Assembly: GCA_022826825.1 (NCBI GenBank)
Contig: JAJDUD010000059.1
Location: 124,001 to 188,000, forward strand
Direction of reading: 5' to 3'
DNA: 64,000 nt
Source: Acidobacteriota bacterium
GTDB lineage: Bacteria > Acidobacteriota > Vicinamibacteria > Marinacidobacterales > Marinacidobacteraceae
Shown here: positions 46,747-54,541 of the stretch, in pieces
How the letters are laid out: each line of letters starts with the position of its first letter
Position numbering within the stretch: the first letter of the stretch is position 1
Position numbers and translations under genes: made by a program
The notes under the pieces: generated by a model
What the model was told of the DNA's origin: nothing
Databases searched by the model: none
The model's input: only the letters and a program-made list of their open reading frames with translations

Positions 46747-47817
46747 TCACATGCCCAGGGCGAACAGAAGGAGAAGGCGCACGACGCCACCCGCAACCAG
46801 GTCGTCGGCCATGATGCCGATGCCGCCCGGAAGCCTCTCGACCTGTCGCACGGGAGGCGGTTTCACGATGTCCAGGAAGCGGAAGGCCACGAAAGCGGCC
46901 ACCATCACCAGCACCGAGGGGTTCGTGCCGATGAGCGCGAGCCACATCCCGCAGAACTCGTCCACCACCACCGACCGCGGATCCGGCTGGCGAAGGTCCT
47001 TCGCGTGACGCGCACCGGCCCAGAGGCCGATCGCTACCGCCACCACGAACAGGACCACGGGAAGGCTTCCCGGCAGATTCCGCGTCACCAGAAAGGCGAC
47101 CAGGCCGGCGACCGCCCCGGCGGTTCCCGGCGCAATCGGAACCCGCCCGATGAACGCACAGGTCGCGATGAAGGCGGCGAGCCGCGACGGCGGCCCGGAC
47201 GGCGGGGTTTCCCCGGCAGGACCGCGCGACTCTTCAGGCTCCGCTTCGGACGCGTCCCAATCGGGCGTGTCTTCCGGCCGGTGCGGCGGATGCTCCGGCT
47301 CCGGTTCGGCGGCGGCCCGCTGCGGAGTCGCCGGAGTCGGCCTCGTTGGAGCGCCGGGCGGATCGGCGCTCCGCGTGCGACGCTCCTCGGCTTCCCGAAG
47401 GCGGCGCTCTACCCGTTCGCGGACTCCCGTAGCCTGATCCGGCGAGGAAGGCGTGTCCGCACCCTCCTCGTTTTCTCCCGCGTCTGTTTCCCCGGCGTCC
47501 GGTGCGGCGCCTCCTTCGGCCACGCGTCTCCGCACGGTGCGACTCCAGTGTTCGCCGGCGGTGGCCTCCGGAGGAGGATGCCGCGCGGCGGTCCGCTCAC
47601 CATCACCGGGGGCTTCGGATTCGTCCGCGGCGCGCGCGGCGCGGCGGCGGAGCGTTTCCTCGACACGCTCGCGCGTGCCGGGCTCCCGATCACGGTCCGG
47701 CCTGTCGGCAGGGCCTGCTTCCGGAGTTTCGCCCGACTCCGGATCGGGTTTCGCGACGGTGGCTTTTCCTTCCGGACCGGATCCGGTCGCGCCTGCTCCC
47801 CGATGGTCCGGGCTCAC
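46747..47817 (-). CDS. pgpA: Phosphatidylglycerophosphatase A with long N-terminal extension
   Basis: 356 residues, about twice the usual length. The C-terminal 150 residues are PgpA: FIGRVPIAPGTAGAVAGL, SVVVDEFCGMWLALIG and MADDLVAGGVVRLLLL with membrane segments, which dephosphorylates phosphatidylglycerophosphate. The first 210 residues are low-complexity Pro/Glu/Arg sequence with three diverged repeats of a basic helix (RERVEETLRRRAARA, RTVRRRVAEGG, RERVERRLREAEERR). GTG 47817 is the most upstream start; internal starts are possible, but none has a clear ribosome site. Followed by cinA. Confidence 0.88.
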   Translation of the reverse strand: MSPDHRGAGATGSGPEGKATVAKPDPESGETPEAGPADRPDRDREPGTRERVEETLRRRAARAADESEAPGDGERTAARHPPPEATAGEHWSRTVRRRVAEGGAAPDAGETDAGENEEGADTPSSPDQATGVRERVERRLREAEERRTRSADPPGAPTRPTPATPQRAAAEPEPEHPPHRPEDTPDWDASEAEPEESRGPAGETPPSGPPSRLAAFIATCAFIGRVPIAPGTAGAVAGLVAFLVTRNLPGSLPVVLFVVAVAIGLWAGARHAKDLRQPDPRSVVVDEFCGMWLALIGTNPSVLVMVAAFVAFRFLDIVKPPPVRQVERLPGGIGIMADDLVAGGVVRLLLLFALGM

Positions 47818-48155
47818 GGAGCGGGACCGGGGAAGACGCGCATCATGGGTGGGCCCCGCACCGGGGATGGTGAGGAGTAGCGAAACTATACTGCCGCCCT
47901 GGCGTGGTGGCCCGGGAATCGCACGGCATTCGAACGGCGATGGTTAACGGCTGAAACGCGTCGCTTCGCGCCGCTCATCGGTGCGCCTCGGTCGAAAGAG
48001 CGTCGCGATTCCTTCCCTGCGCGCCTCGTCAGCCGGGCCTCCCGTTCTCGCTGCTCACGTGACTTCACCCGCAGGCTGCCAAGCCAATGGACGGTCCCGC
48101 TTCCGGAACGGGACGGCCGGAGTTCTCCCCGAACAGGTCCGGCGCGGAGAGCTGG
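47818..48155. other. 338-bp gap between pgpA and ftcD, with inverted repeat copy
   Basis: Divergent intergenic region. Its middle (about 47957-48078) is a full inverted copy of the repeat found twice after ftcD. The flanks presumably carry the promoters for pgpA and ftcD. No convincing gene is present. Confidence 0.6.
47957..48078 (-). repeat. ftcD-flanking repeat, inverted copy C
   Basis: Read on the minus strand: CAGCCTGCGGGTGAAGTCAC, then GTGAGCAGCGAGAACGGGAG and CCCGGCTGACGAGGCGCGC. It aligns over about 120 bp with copy B at 49118, including the TTCGACCGA...CGCANCGATGAG tail, with scattered substitutions and a few small gaps. Confidence 0.75.
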
Positions 48156-49076
48156 ATGGGTAACGACACACCGGCCCCGAACGCACTGCTCGAGGCGGTC
48201 CCGAACTTCAGTGAGGGACGATCCCGCCGAACGCTCCGCCTCCTCGAGGAAGCGGCGGGGCCCCCGCTGCTCGACGTGCACGCGGACCCTTCCCACCACC
48301 GCTCGGTCCTGACTCTCGCCGGCAGCGCCTCGCAACTGCGCTCCTCCGCGCGTTCGCTCCTCGAGACCGCCATCCGCCGCATCGACCTGCGGCGCCACCA
48401 CGGCGAGCATCCGCGGATCGGCGCACTCGACGTCCTCCCGATCGTGCCCCTGGGAGAAACCAGCATGGCGCAGGCGGTGCGCCTGGCCGTCTCGCTGGCC
48501 GTAGAAATCGGCGCCGACCAGTCGGTCCCCGTCTTCCTCTACGGGGAGGCCGAGCCCGGCCGGCGCACCCTGCCCCGGATTCGGCAAGGCGGACTCCGCG
48601 GCCTCGCGAGCCGCCTCGCCCGGGGGGAGATTCGTTCCGACTACGGACCCGGCGCCCTCCACCCCTCGGCCGGGGGCATCGCCGTCGGCGCGAGGCGGCC
48701 GCTCATCGCCTTCAACGTCAACCTCGACACCTCCGATGTAGAAACCGCGCGGGCCATCGCCGGGCGGATCCGGACGAGCGGGGGGGGGCTCCCCGCGCTC
48801 AGGGCCATCGGAGTGCGGCAGGACGATCCTCTGAGCCGCCGGATCCTCGCCCAGGTCTCGATGAACCTGCTCGACTGGCGCCGGACCTCGCTGGCTGACG
48901 CGTTCCGTCGCGTCCTGTCGGAGGCAGGCGCGGCCGGGGCCGGGGTCGTCCACTCGGAGATTGTCGGACTCGTTCCCCGGGCGGCGACCTGGCCCGGGAT
49001 GGAAATGGAGATCGCTCTTCGGGAACCGGCCCGCACCATCGAGGGGGTTTACCAGTCTGTGGTGAAACCCACGTGA
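48156..49076 (+). CDS. ftcD: Glutamate formimidoyltransferase (FtcD N-terminal type)
   Basis: 306 residues; transfers the formimino group of N-formimidoyl-glutamate to tetrahydrofolate in histidine degradation, or links formyl pools. Family blocks: LEAVPNFSEGRSRRTL, LLDVHADPSHHRSVLT, HHGEHPRIGALDVLPIVPLG and GGIAVGARRPLIAFNVNLDT. The cyclodeaminase domain of long FtcD proteins is absent. The ATG at 48156 has GGAGA 7 bp upstream. The final codons (SVVKPT-stop) lie inside the repeat unit that follows, so the repeat supplies the C-terminus. No hut genes are nearby. Confidence 0.9.
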   Translation: MGNDTPAPNALLEAVPNFSEGRSRRTLRLLEEAAGPPLLDVHADPSHHRSVLTLAGSASQLRSSARSLLETAIRRIDLRRHHGEHPRIGALDVLPIVPLGETSMAQAVRLAVSLAVEIGADQSVPVFLYGEAEPGRRTLPRIRQGGLRGLASRLARGEIRSDYGPGALHPSAGGIAVGARRPLIAFNVNLDTSDVETARAIAGRIRTSGGGLPALRAIGVRQDDPLSRRILAQVSMNLLDWRRTSLADAFRRVLSEAGAAGAGVVHSEIVGLVPRAATWPGMEMEIALREPARTIEGVYQSVVKPT

Positions 49077-49117
49077 GCGCCGAGAGCGGCGAGGCGCCCG
49101 GCTGACAAGGCGCGTAA
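49053..49117 (+). repeat. ftcD-flanking repeat, truncated copy A
   Basis: CAGTCTGTGGTGAAACCCAC followed by GTGAGCGCCGAGAGCGGCGA and GGCGCCCGGCTGACAAGGCG. It matches the first 65 bp of copy B and abuts it directly in tandem. It contains the ftcD stop codon. Confidence 0.75.
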
Positions 49118-49243
49118 CAGCCTGCGGTGGAACTGACGTGAGTACCGAGAACGGCAAGGCGCCCGGCTGACAAGGCGCGTGAGGGAGGAATACCGGGTGT
49201 ATTCCGACCGAAACGCAACGATGAGGGCCGCGCAGCGGCCCGG
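49118..49243 (+). repeat. ftcD-flanking repeat, full copy B with two hairpins
   Basis: Begins CAGCCTGCGGTGGAACTGAC. It includes a 7-bp stem GGAATAC-N5-GTATTCC (49187-49205) and a second perfect stem GGGCCGC-GCA-GCGGCCC (49225-49241). The 65-bp first part is duplicated as copy A, and the whole unit occurs inverted at 47957-48078. Confidence 0.75.
49225..49241. terminator. GC-rich hairpin after ftcD
   Basis: GGGCCGC-GCA-GCGGCCC, a perfect 7-bp stem, without a following T run. It may end ftcD transcription before nrdR, but it is also part of the repeat unit. Confidence 0.35.
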
Positions 49244-49326
49244 TTCAGGCGGGATGCATCGCCGTTCGGACGCCGCGTGGGTTTTGCCACAGGCTGGTAG
49301 GCTGCCCACGCCCTGGAGCAACCATC

Positions 49327-49818
49327 GTGAAGTGCCCGTACTGCGGCAATCCCGAAGACCGGGTCGTCGATTCGCGTGAGAGCCGGGAAGGAGAGGTCAT
49401 CCGCCGCCGTCGCGAGTGCACTCGATGCGGGAGGCGGTTCACCAGCTACGAAGCGGTCGAGGAAATCCCGTGCATGGTCGTCAAGAAGAATGGCGACCGC
49501 GAGGTCTTCGACCGGGACAAGGTGCTCTCGGGACTCAAGAAGGCGTGCGGAACGCGAGTCGCCGAAGAGAAGATCGGGGCCATCGCCGACCGGGTCGGCG
49601 CGCTGGTGGCCAAGAGCCCCGACCGCGAACTCACCGCCGCCGAAATCGGCGAAGTCCTGATGGAGGAGCTGAAGCGGGAGGACCACGTGGCCTTCGTCCG
49701 CTTCGCGTCGGTGTACCGTGACTTTCAGGACACCCGCGATTTCGTGAAGGAGGTCCGGGCCCTCCTGCGGAAGCGGGCGCCCGCGAAGCGGCGGAAGAAG
49801 GTTCGGGAAGCTCGCTGA
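49327..49818 (+). CDS. nrdR: Transcriptional repressor NrdR
   Basis: 163 residues. The N-terminal zinc ribbon CPYCGNPEDRVVDSRES...CTRCGRRFTSYE is followed by an ATP-cone (VVKKNGDREVFDRDKVLSGLKKAC ... VRFASVYRDFQDTRDFV). NrdR represses ribonucleotide reductase genes in response to (d)ATP. GTG start at 49327. The C-terminus carries a basic tail (KRAPAKRRKKVREAR). No nrd gene is in the window. Confidence 0.96.
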   Translation: MKCPYCGNPEDRVVDSRESREGEVIRRRRECTRCGRRFTSYEAVEEIPCMVVKKNGDREVFDRDKVLSGLKKACGTRVAEEKIGAIADRVGALVAKSPDRELTAAEIGEVLMEELKREDHVAFVRFASVYRDFQDTRDFVKEVRALLRKRAPAKRRKKVREAR

Positions 49819-49882
49819 ACCCGGAATCTGGCGAGTTTCTCACTCCGGCGGGACTCCGGACGCCCGGGTTCCGGGGAATCGA

Positions 49883-49910
49883 GAACCGGCGCACGCCCGG
49901 TTTCGTTATC
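49883..49910 (+). promoter_or_regulatory. ECF-type promoter candidate of the sigma-factor operon
   Basis: GAACC (49883-49887) and CGTTATC (49904-49910) are separated by 16 bp, close to the GGAAC-N16/17-CGT pattern of ECF sigma promoters. It lies 35 bp upstream of the sigma gene start, which would make the operon autoregulated. The match is by eye. Confidence 0.5.
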
Positions 49911-49944
49911 TTCGGGTGACGGGGAGAAGACCGAAGCGCCGCCA

Positions 49945-50544
49945 TTGGAATCCCCCGTACAGATTTCCGATGCCCAACTCGTTCGCCAGTGCCTGTCCGG
50001 TCATGAGGACGGGTGGCGCACGTTCGTGGACCGCTTCCGGACGCCCGTCTGGCACGTCGCGTACCGCTTCGCGGCAACGCCGGACGACGCTGACGAACTC
50101 ACCCAGGACGTCTTCATGCGGCTCGTGAACGTGTTGCCCAGCTATCGCCCGAGCGGAGCGCTGGGCGCCTGGGTGCGACAAGTGGCCACCAACGTGGCCA
50201 TCGACGCCTACCGGCGGCGGCGGCGGACACCGCTGCTGCTCTCCGACGAGGAGATACCGGAAGCTCCCGTACCGGCAGCCTGGCAGCCCGACGCGATCGC
50301 CGAACGGCGGGAGGAAGCCGCGAAGATCCGGGAACTTCTGGACCGGTTGCCGCCCGAGTTGTCGGAGCCGCTCGTCCTGAGGGACCTGATGGACTGCGAC
50401 TATCCCGAGATCGCGGAGCGGCTGGCTATCCCGCTCGGGACCGTGAAGTCGCGCATCCACCGGGCCCGCCAGACGCTCGCGCGGGCCCGGCGCGCCCTGG
50501 GCCGCGGCGGATCCGCCCGGCCCGGCAGGGGAGACGACCGATGA
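49945..50544 (+). CDS. ECF RNA polymerase sigma factor
   Basis: 199 residues. Region 2 is visible as RFRTPVWHVAYRFAATPDDADELTQDVFMRL...WVRQVATNVAIDAYRRRRR, and region 4 as LPPELSEPLVLRDLMDCDYPEIAERLAIPLGTVKSRIHRARQTL. The TTG at 49945 is the most upstream start but has no well-placed ribosome site (GGGGAG lies 18 bp away), so the start is tentative. It overlaps the anti-sigma-like gene by ATGA and is the first of six coupled genes. The signal sensed is unknown; partner genes point to the envelope. Confidence 0.92.
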   Translation: MESPVQISDAQLVRQCLSGHEDGWRTFVDRFRTPVWHVAYRFAATPDDADELTQDVFMRLVNVLPSYRPSGALGAWVRQVATNVAIDAYRRRRRTPLLLSDEEIPEAPVPAAWQPDAIAERREEAAKIRELLDRLPPELSEPLVLRDLMDCDYPEIAERLAIPLGTVKSRIHRARQTLARARRALGRGGSARPGRGDDR

Positions 50545-51146
50545 CCGGCGCCCGTTCGGACGACCGCTTCAGGGACCTGGTGTCCGCGCTCGCCGCGGGA
50601 GAACTCGACGGGACCGAAGCGCAGCGGGTGCGGGCCCGGCTGGCGGCGGATCCCGAACTGGCCCGTCTCTATGGCGAGATCCGGGCGGTGCGCCGGGGTC
50701 TCGACGACTTTGCCGCCGGGGCGGAAACGCCACCTCCGGACCTTCAGGGACGCATCCTGGCCGCGACGCTGCCGACGTTCCGCTCTCTCTACGTCCGGCG
50801 CACGCACTACTGGCCAACCTGGCTCGCCGCCGCCGCGGCCGCCGCCATGCTGCTGTTCTTCCAGCCTCCGCTGGTCCGGGGGGCGCTGGAATCGCTTCCC
50901 CGGGCAACCGACGGGGTCAGCAGCCTGCGGGCAGCCGCGAACCGACACACCGATCGGGCGCTCGCCGAGTTCGGCGTGCTCCGCGCTTCGGTTTCCTTCG
51001 CGCTGGAAGACCAGATGGACCGGCTGGAGGACCGGCTTCGGGATCTGGAACGGGCAACCCGTAACCGTGACGCACTGTTGTCCGACCCGGAACCGGATCC
51101 CGACCCGGCTTCCAGCGACGACCCGCAAGGAGAAGTCTCCCCATGA
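50541..51146 (+). CDS. Anti-sigma-factor-like membrane protein
   Basis: 201 residues. The first 75 residues look like a cytoplasmic anti-sigma domain (FRDLVSALAAGELDGTEAQRVRARLAADPELARLYGEI, the zf-HC2-like helical pattern but without the Cys/His zinc site). One transmembrane segment follows (WLAAAAAAAMLLFFQ, about 93-107), then an external helical region with a coiled-coil stretch (LEDQMDRLEDRLRDLERA). Position directly after the ECF sigma gene with a 4-bp overlap is the main support. Confidence 0.75.
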   Translation: MTGARSDDRFRDLVSALAAGELDGTEAQRVRARLAADPELARLYGEIRAVRRGLDDFAAGAETPPPDLQGRILAATLPTFRSLYVRRTHYWPTWLAAAAAAAMLLFFQPPLVRGALESLPRATDGVSSLRAAANRHTDRALAEFGVLRASVSFALEDQMDRLEDRLRDLERATRNRDALLSDPEPDPDPASSDDPQGEVSP

Positions 51147-51679
51147 ACCGTTCACCGGGACTCGCTGGAGTCCTTTCCGTGATTTTCCCTGGCCTTGGAC
51201 ATCTCTATGCGGGAGCCACAGCTCGCGGGCTGGCACTCGCCGGGGCCTTCATCGCCCTCCTCCAGGAAGAACTGGTGCCCTTCGTGCTGGCCGTGTGGGT
51301 CTTCGGCATCGTGAGCGCAATCCGGACCGCGGAGGAGATCGTGCGCGCGCACGCTGAGGGTCGGCCGGCGGCCGTCGTGCTGGATCGGAACTGGGCCACC
51401 GGACTGATGGCGGCCGGCGTCCTCGCGACTCTCGCCCTCATTCCCGACCTCGAGTGGGCCTTGAGGTTCTGGCCCCTCCTGCTTGTCTGGATCGGATTCC
51501 GGCTTTACCGCGGACAACCCGTGATTCCCGGTTCGCCCGGTCCATCCGCCGCGGGGGCTACCCCGCCCCGGAGCGGCGTCGAACCCGGCGGGACGGCGCC
51601 GGCGGCGGACGGATCCCCATCCCCGCCGGGCGCGGCTGACCTGCAGCCCGCGAAACCGGCGGAAGACAAGGAGGTCTGA
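51143..51679 (+). CDS. Polytopic membrane protein in ECF-sigma operon, unknown function
   Basis: 178 residues. It starts with SVIFPGLGHLYAGATARGLALAGAF, a pattern seen in small TM2-like and DUF6677-like membrane proteins, then two or more further helices (VPFVLAVWVFGIVSAI; GLMAAGVLATLALIP; LRFWPLLLVWIGFRLY) and a Pro/Gly-rich cytoplasmic or external tail. 4-bp overlap with the anti-sigma-like gene. No function known. Confidence 0.7.
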   Translation: MNRSPGLAGVLSVIFPGLGHLYAGATARGLALAGAFIALLQEELVPFVLAVWVFGIVSAIRTAEEIVRAHAEGRPAAVVLDRNWATGLMAAGVLATLALIPDLEWALRFWPLLLVWIGFRLYRGQPVIPGSPGPSAAGATPPRSGVEPGGTAPAADGSPSPPGAADLQPAKPAEDKEV

Positions 51680-51873
51680 TGGCTCAGAAGGGCAACTGGA
51701 CGGGAGTGGCGCTGATCCTGGTAGGGGCCGCGTTCCTGCTGATGAACCTGGACATCATCGATATCGGCCATCTCGTCCGGTACTGGCCGGTCATCCTGAT
51801 CGCGGTGGGTTTGCGGCTGGTGATTCGAGACCGCGGTTCGGGACCGGCGTCCGGTCCGCCGTCGCCTCCGTGA
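51679..51873 (+). CDS. Small LiaI/LiaF-like membrane protein
   Basis: 64 residues: two hydrophobic hairpins, GVALILVGAAFLLMNLDII and HLVRYWPVILIAVGLRLVI, the DUF5668/LiaF transmembrane pattern with the YWPVILI signature. The stop of the upstream gene shares a base with the ATG (TGATG) and its own stop overlaps the next GTG. Proteins of this type accompany envelope-stress (Lia-like) systems. Confidence 0.75.
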   Translation: MAQKGNWTGVALILVGAAFLLMNLDIIDIGHLVRYWPVILIAVGLRLVIRDRGSGPASGPPSPP

Positions 51874-53579
51874 CGGACTCGAGAGTGGCAGCGAGTCCGC
51901 CTCGTTCCGGGGGCGGGTGCGGCACCGCGTTCGGAATCGGCCTGATCCTGGCGGGAGGCCTTTTTCTCTGGGTCAACCTGACGGACACGCCGCTCGCACT
52001 CCTGCTCTTCGACGCGCTGCCGTTGATGGCCGTCTGGTGGCCGCTCCTGCTGGTGCTGTGGGGCGCCTCGAAGCTCATCACGCGGCTTCGGACCGGTCGC
52101 GCCCGCCTGGGATTCGGCGAGGTCTTCCTCCTCTTGCTGCTCGTCCTCGGCGGCACCGTCTTCACGCTGGCCCAGCGCGCCATCGAGAGCCAGGGGCTGG
52201 AACCCCGGGTCACGGAGATGCGCCGTCTCATCGAACAGCGATCGGGATCGTTTCCGTTGCATGCCTTCGTCACGGAAGAGTCCGTTTCACTTCCGGCCGA
52301 GGCAGGTGTGGAGATCCTGATTTCCCTGCCGGCGGGCAATATTCGGGTGGAAGCCGCTTCGGAGACCGATCCCCCGGCCGCCGCGGCCGCCGGTCCGGAG
52401 ACGGACGGCCGGGACGCTCCCGGCCAGGCAGGAATCGAGGGCCGGTTGCGGCTCGTGAAGCGCGTGTGGGCCGCTGACGGCGAAGAGGCCGCCGCGCGGG
52501 CCGCTGCCGTACGGCTCCACGCCGGGCCCCTTGAGCCCGAAACCCGGCAGTTCCCGGTCCGGGTCGAAGACACGGGGACCACAGAATTGGCGCTCGAGCT
52601 GTTTGCGACCCTCCCTCCGGGGGTGGGGATCTCCGCGTTCACCGACGAAGGGTGGGTGCGGGTGGATGGTCCCTTCACCCGGGTGGAAGCCCGCACCAAT
52701 GACGGTCCCGTAGAGGTCCGGGGCACGGGGGGCCCCGTCTCGCTCACGGTGCGCAACGGGGCGGCGTGGGCATCAGGGATCGAAGGTGCGCTCGCGATCC
52801 AGGCCCGGCGCGCGCCCGTCGAAGTGGATGTAGTCGCGGGGACTCTGGAGGTCGATGCGGAGGGCGCTCCGGTGCGGATCTCGGGAGCGGCAGCTTCGGT
52901 AACGGTGCGCGGCCGGAACGCACCCGTGGCGGTCGAGGACTCGTTCGGCCCGATCGAGATCGAAACCCGGATCTCTCCCATCCGCCTGGAACGAATCGGC
53001 GGTTCCGCGGTATTGCGTTCCGAGTTCGGCGACGTGGTAACCACATCCATCGAAGGTCCGCTCGAGATCCGAACCGACTCCGCCGACCTCGAAGTAAGGC
53101 GGGCGCGCTCCGGGGTGGATGTTCAGGCGGCCGGTGGATCGCTGATTCTCGACGACGTCGCCGGAGCGCTGACCGTGGCCAGCGGCCGTGGCGAGGTGCG
53201 GGCCTCGCGGCTCGCGGGACCGGCCGACTTCACCGGCGACGCCGGCGCCATCACCGTCCGCGGCTTCGGGGACACCCTGTCGGTCACGAGCGGAGACGGA
53301 GAGGTGGACGTCGCCACCGACGCACTCGGTGGAGCAGTCGGACTCACCACGGAGCGCGGGGATGTCCGGCTAGCGCTTCCGTCCGCGGGATCCTTCGCCC
53401 TTTCCGCCGAGACCGACGGCGGAGACGTCGAGAGCGACTTCACTCTCGAGCAGCACGAAGCGGACCGCGCGTCGCGATGGGAAGGCGGCGCGGGAGCCGG
53501 CGCCGAGCGGGTGACGATTTCGACCCGGGAAGGCGACATCACGCTGCGCGCGCATCCACCCGCGGGAGAACGGCGGTGA
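51870..53579 (+). CDS. LiaF-like membrane protein with DUF4097-type beta-solenoid
   Basis: 569 residues. The N-terminus has three hydrophobic segments (FGIGLILAGGLFLWVNL, LPLMAVWWPLLLVLW, GEVFLLLLLVLGGTVFTL), a LiaF-like block. From about residue 240 the protein is a regular right-handed parallel beta pattern with short turns (VEARTNDGPVEVRGTGGPV, DSADLEVRRARSGVDVQ, VTSGDGEVDVATDALGG), the DUF4097 putative-adhesin type. GTG start overlapping the previous stop. Orientation predicts the solenoid on the outside of the inner membrane. Confidence 0.75.
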   Translation: MTDSRVAASPPRSGGGCGTAFGIGLILAGGLFLWVNLTDTPLALLLFDALPLMAVWWPLLLVLWGASKLITRLRTGRARLGFGEVFLLLLLVLGGTVFTLAQRAIESQGLEPRVTEMRRLIEQRSGSFPLHAFVTEESVSLPAEAGVEILISLPAGNIRVEAASETDPPAAAAAGPETDGRDAPGQAGIEGRLRLVKRVWAADGEEAAARAAAVRLHAGPLEPETRQFPVRVEDTGTTELALELFATLPPGVGISAFTDEGWVRVDGPFTRVEARTNDGPVEVRGTGGPVSLTVRNGAAWASGIEGALAIQARRAPVEVDVVAGTLEVDAEGAPVRISGAAASVTVRGRNAPVAVEDSFGPIEIETRISPIRLERIGGSAVLRSEFGDVVTTSIEGPLEIRTDSADLEVRRARSGVDVQAAGGSLILDDVAGALTVASGRGEVRASRLAGPADFTGDAGAITVRGFGDTLSVTSGDGEVDVATDALGGAVGLTTERGDVRLALPSAGSFALSAETDGGDVESDFTLEQHEADRASRWEGGAGAGAERVTISTREGDITLRAHPPAGERR

Positions 53580-54496
53580 GGTGCTCCGTTCCCGTTCTCG
53601 TCGCCGTCCTAGTGGTGCCGGGCGTCTTGTCGTGGGGCTGTCTTCCTGGCGTTGATCAGACATCGGTGGAGACGATCCGCCGGCCCGGGGCCCCCGAACT
53701 CGCGATCCGCCTCGATCGGGGTTCGGTGATCGTCCGGGAACACCCCGGCGCCGGGTTCGAGATCGAGGTCTGGCGAACCGCCCAGGCGCCTTCCCGGGAA
53801 GCCGCCCAGGCGGCGCTCGAAGCCCTCGTCGTCGAATTCGAGCGCGACCCGGATTCGGGCGCCCTGACCGTCATCGGCCGCACCGCTACCGCCGGGACCT
53901 TTCGGCCGTGGGAAGAGCTCGCGCTCAGCTTGAGGATCGCCGTCCCGCCGGGCACGGCAGTCGATGTCCGGACAGCTTCGGGGAGGATCGAACTGGAGGG
54001 CCTCACCGGCCCCGTCCGGGCAACCTCCGCCTCGGGCCGCATTGCCGCCAATGATCTCCGGTCGCCGGCGGGGAGGACACCGGAACCGATCCGGCTGCGC
54101 ACCGCGGACGGCCGGATCGCAGCGCAGGGCATCGAGGGGAGCGTCCGGGCGGAAAGCGGCGACGGACGCATCGAACTCGAGGGACGACTGCAAGAGGTCA
54201 CCGCGGTGACGAGCGACGGACGTATCGAGATCCATGTCCGCGGAGGTGGTCCCCCGCCGACCGGAGAGTGGTTCCTGCGGACCGGGAGCGGACCGGTGAG
54301 GCTCACCCTGCCCCGAAGCACCGACGCGCTGGTGACGGCCGTGGGAAGGCCGGATTCAGATGACCGCCGCGACGTTTCCGACTGGCAACGGGAGGGACCG
54401 ATGGCGCTCGCCACCCTGGGCAATGGGTCGGGACCCCGCATCCACCTGCGGACCGGTGACGGCTCCGTCCGGGTGAGGGTCGCCGACCGGGACTGA
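53576..54496 (+). CDS. DUF4097-type beta-solenoid lipoprotein
   Basis: 306 residues. A signal peptide (VPVLVAVLVVPGVLSWGC) ends in a lipobox-like SWGC; the mature protein is again a repetitive beta solenoid: VDVRTASGRIELEGLTGPV, VRATSASGRIAANDL, IRLRTADGRIAAQGI, VRAESGDGRIELEGR, VTAVTSDGRIEIHV. It is a probable paralogue of the preceding protein's solenoid, here as a lipoprotein. GTG start (53576) overlaps the previous stop; GGGAG 7 bp upstream. Last gene of the operon; purC lies convergently 45 bp away. Confidence 0.75.
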   Translation: MRCSVPVLVAVLVVPGVLSWGCLPGVDQTSVETIRRPGAPELAIRLDRGSVIVREHPGAGFEIEVWRTAQAPSREAAQAALEALVVEFERDPDSGALTVIGRTATAGTFRPWEELALSLRIAVPPGTAVDVRTASGRIELEGLTGPVRATSASGRIAANDLRSPAGRTPEPIRLRTADGRIAAQGIEGSVRAESGDGRIELEGRLQEVTAVTSDGRIEIHVRGGGPPPTGEWFLRTGSGPVRLTLPRSTDALVTAVGRPDSDDRRDVSDWQREGPMALATLGNGSGPRIHLRTGDGSVRVRVADRD

Positions 54497-54541
54497 CAGG
54501 GGCCGATCCGATCACGGCGCGACGGATCAGCCGCGGGCGCG

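Noticed and set aside
49049-49321. 90-codon minus-strand frame after ftcD
   Set aside because: It merely reads through the repeat units and has no independent support.
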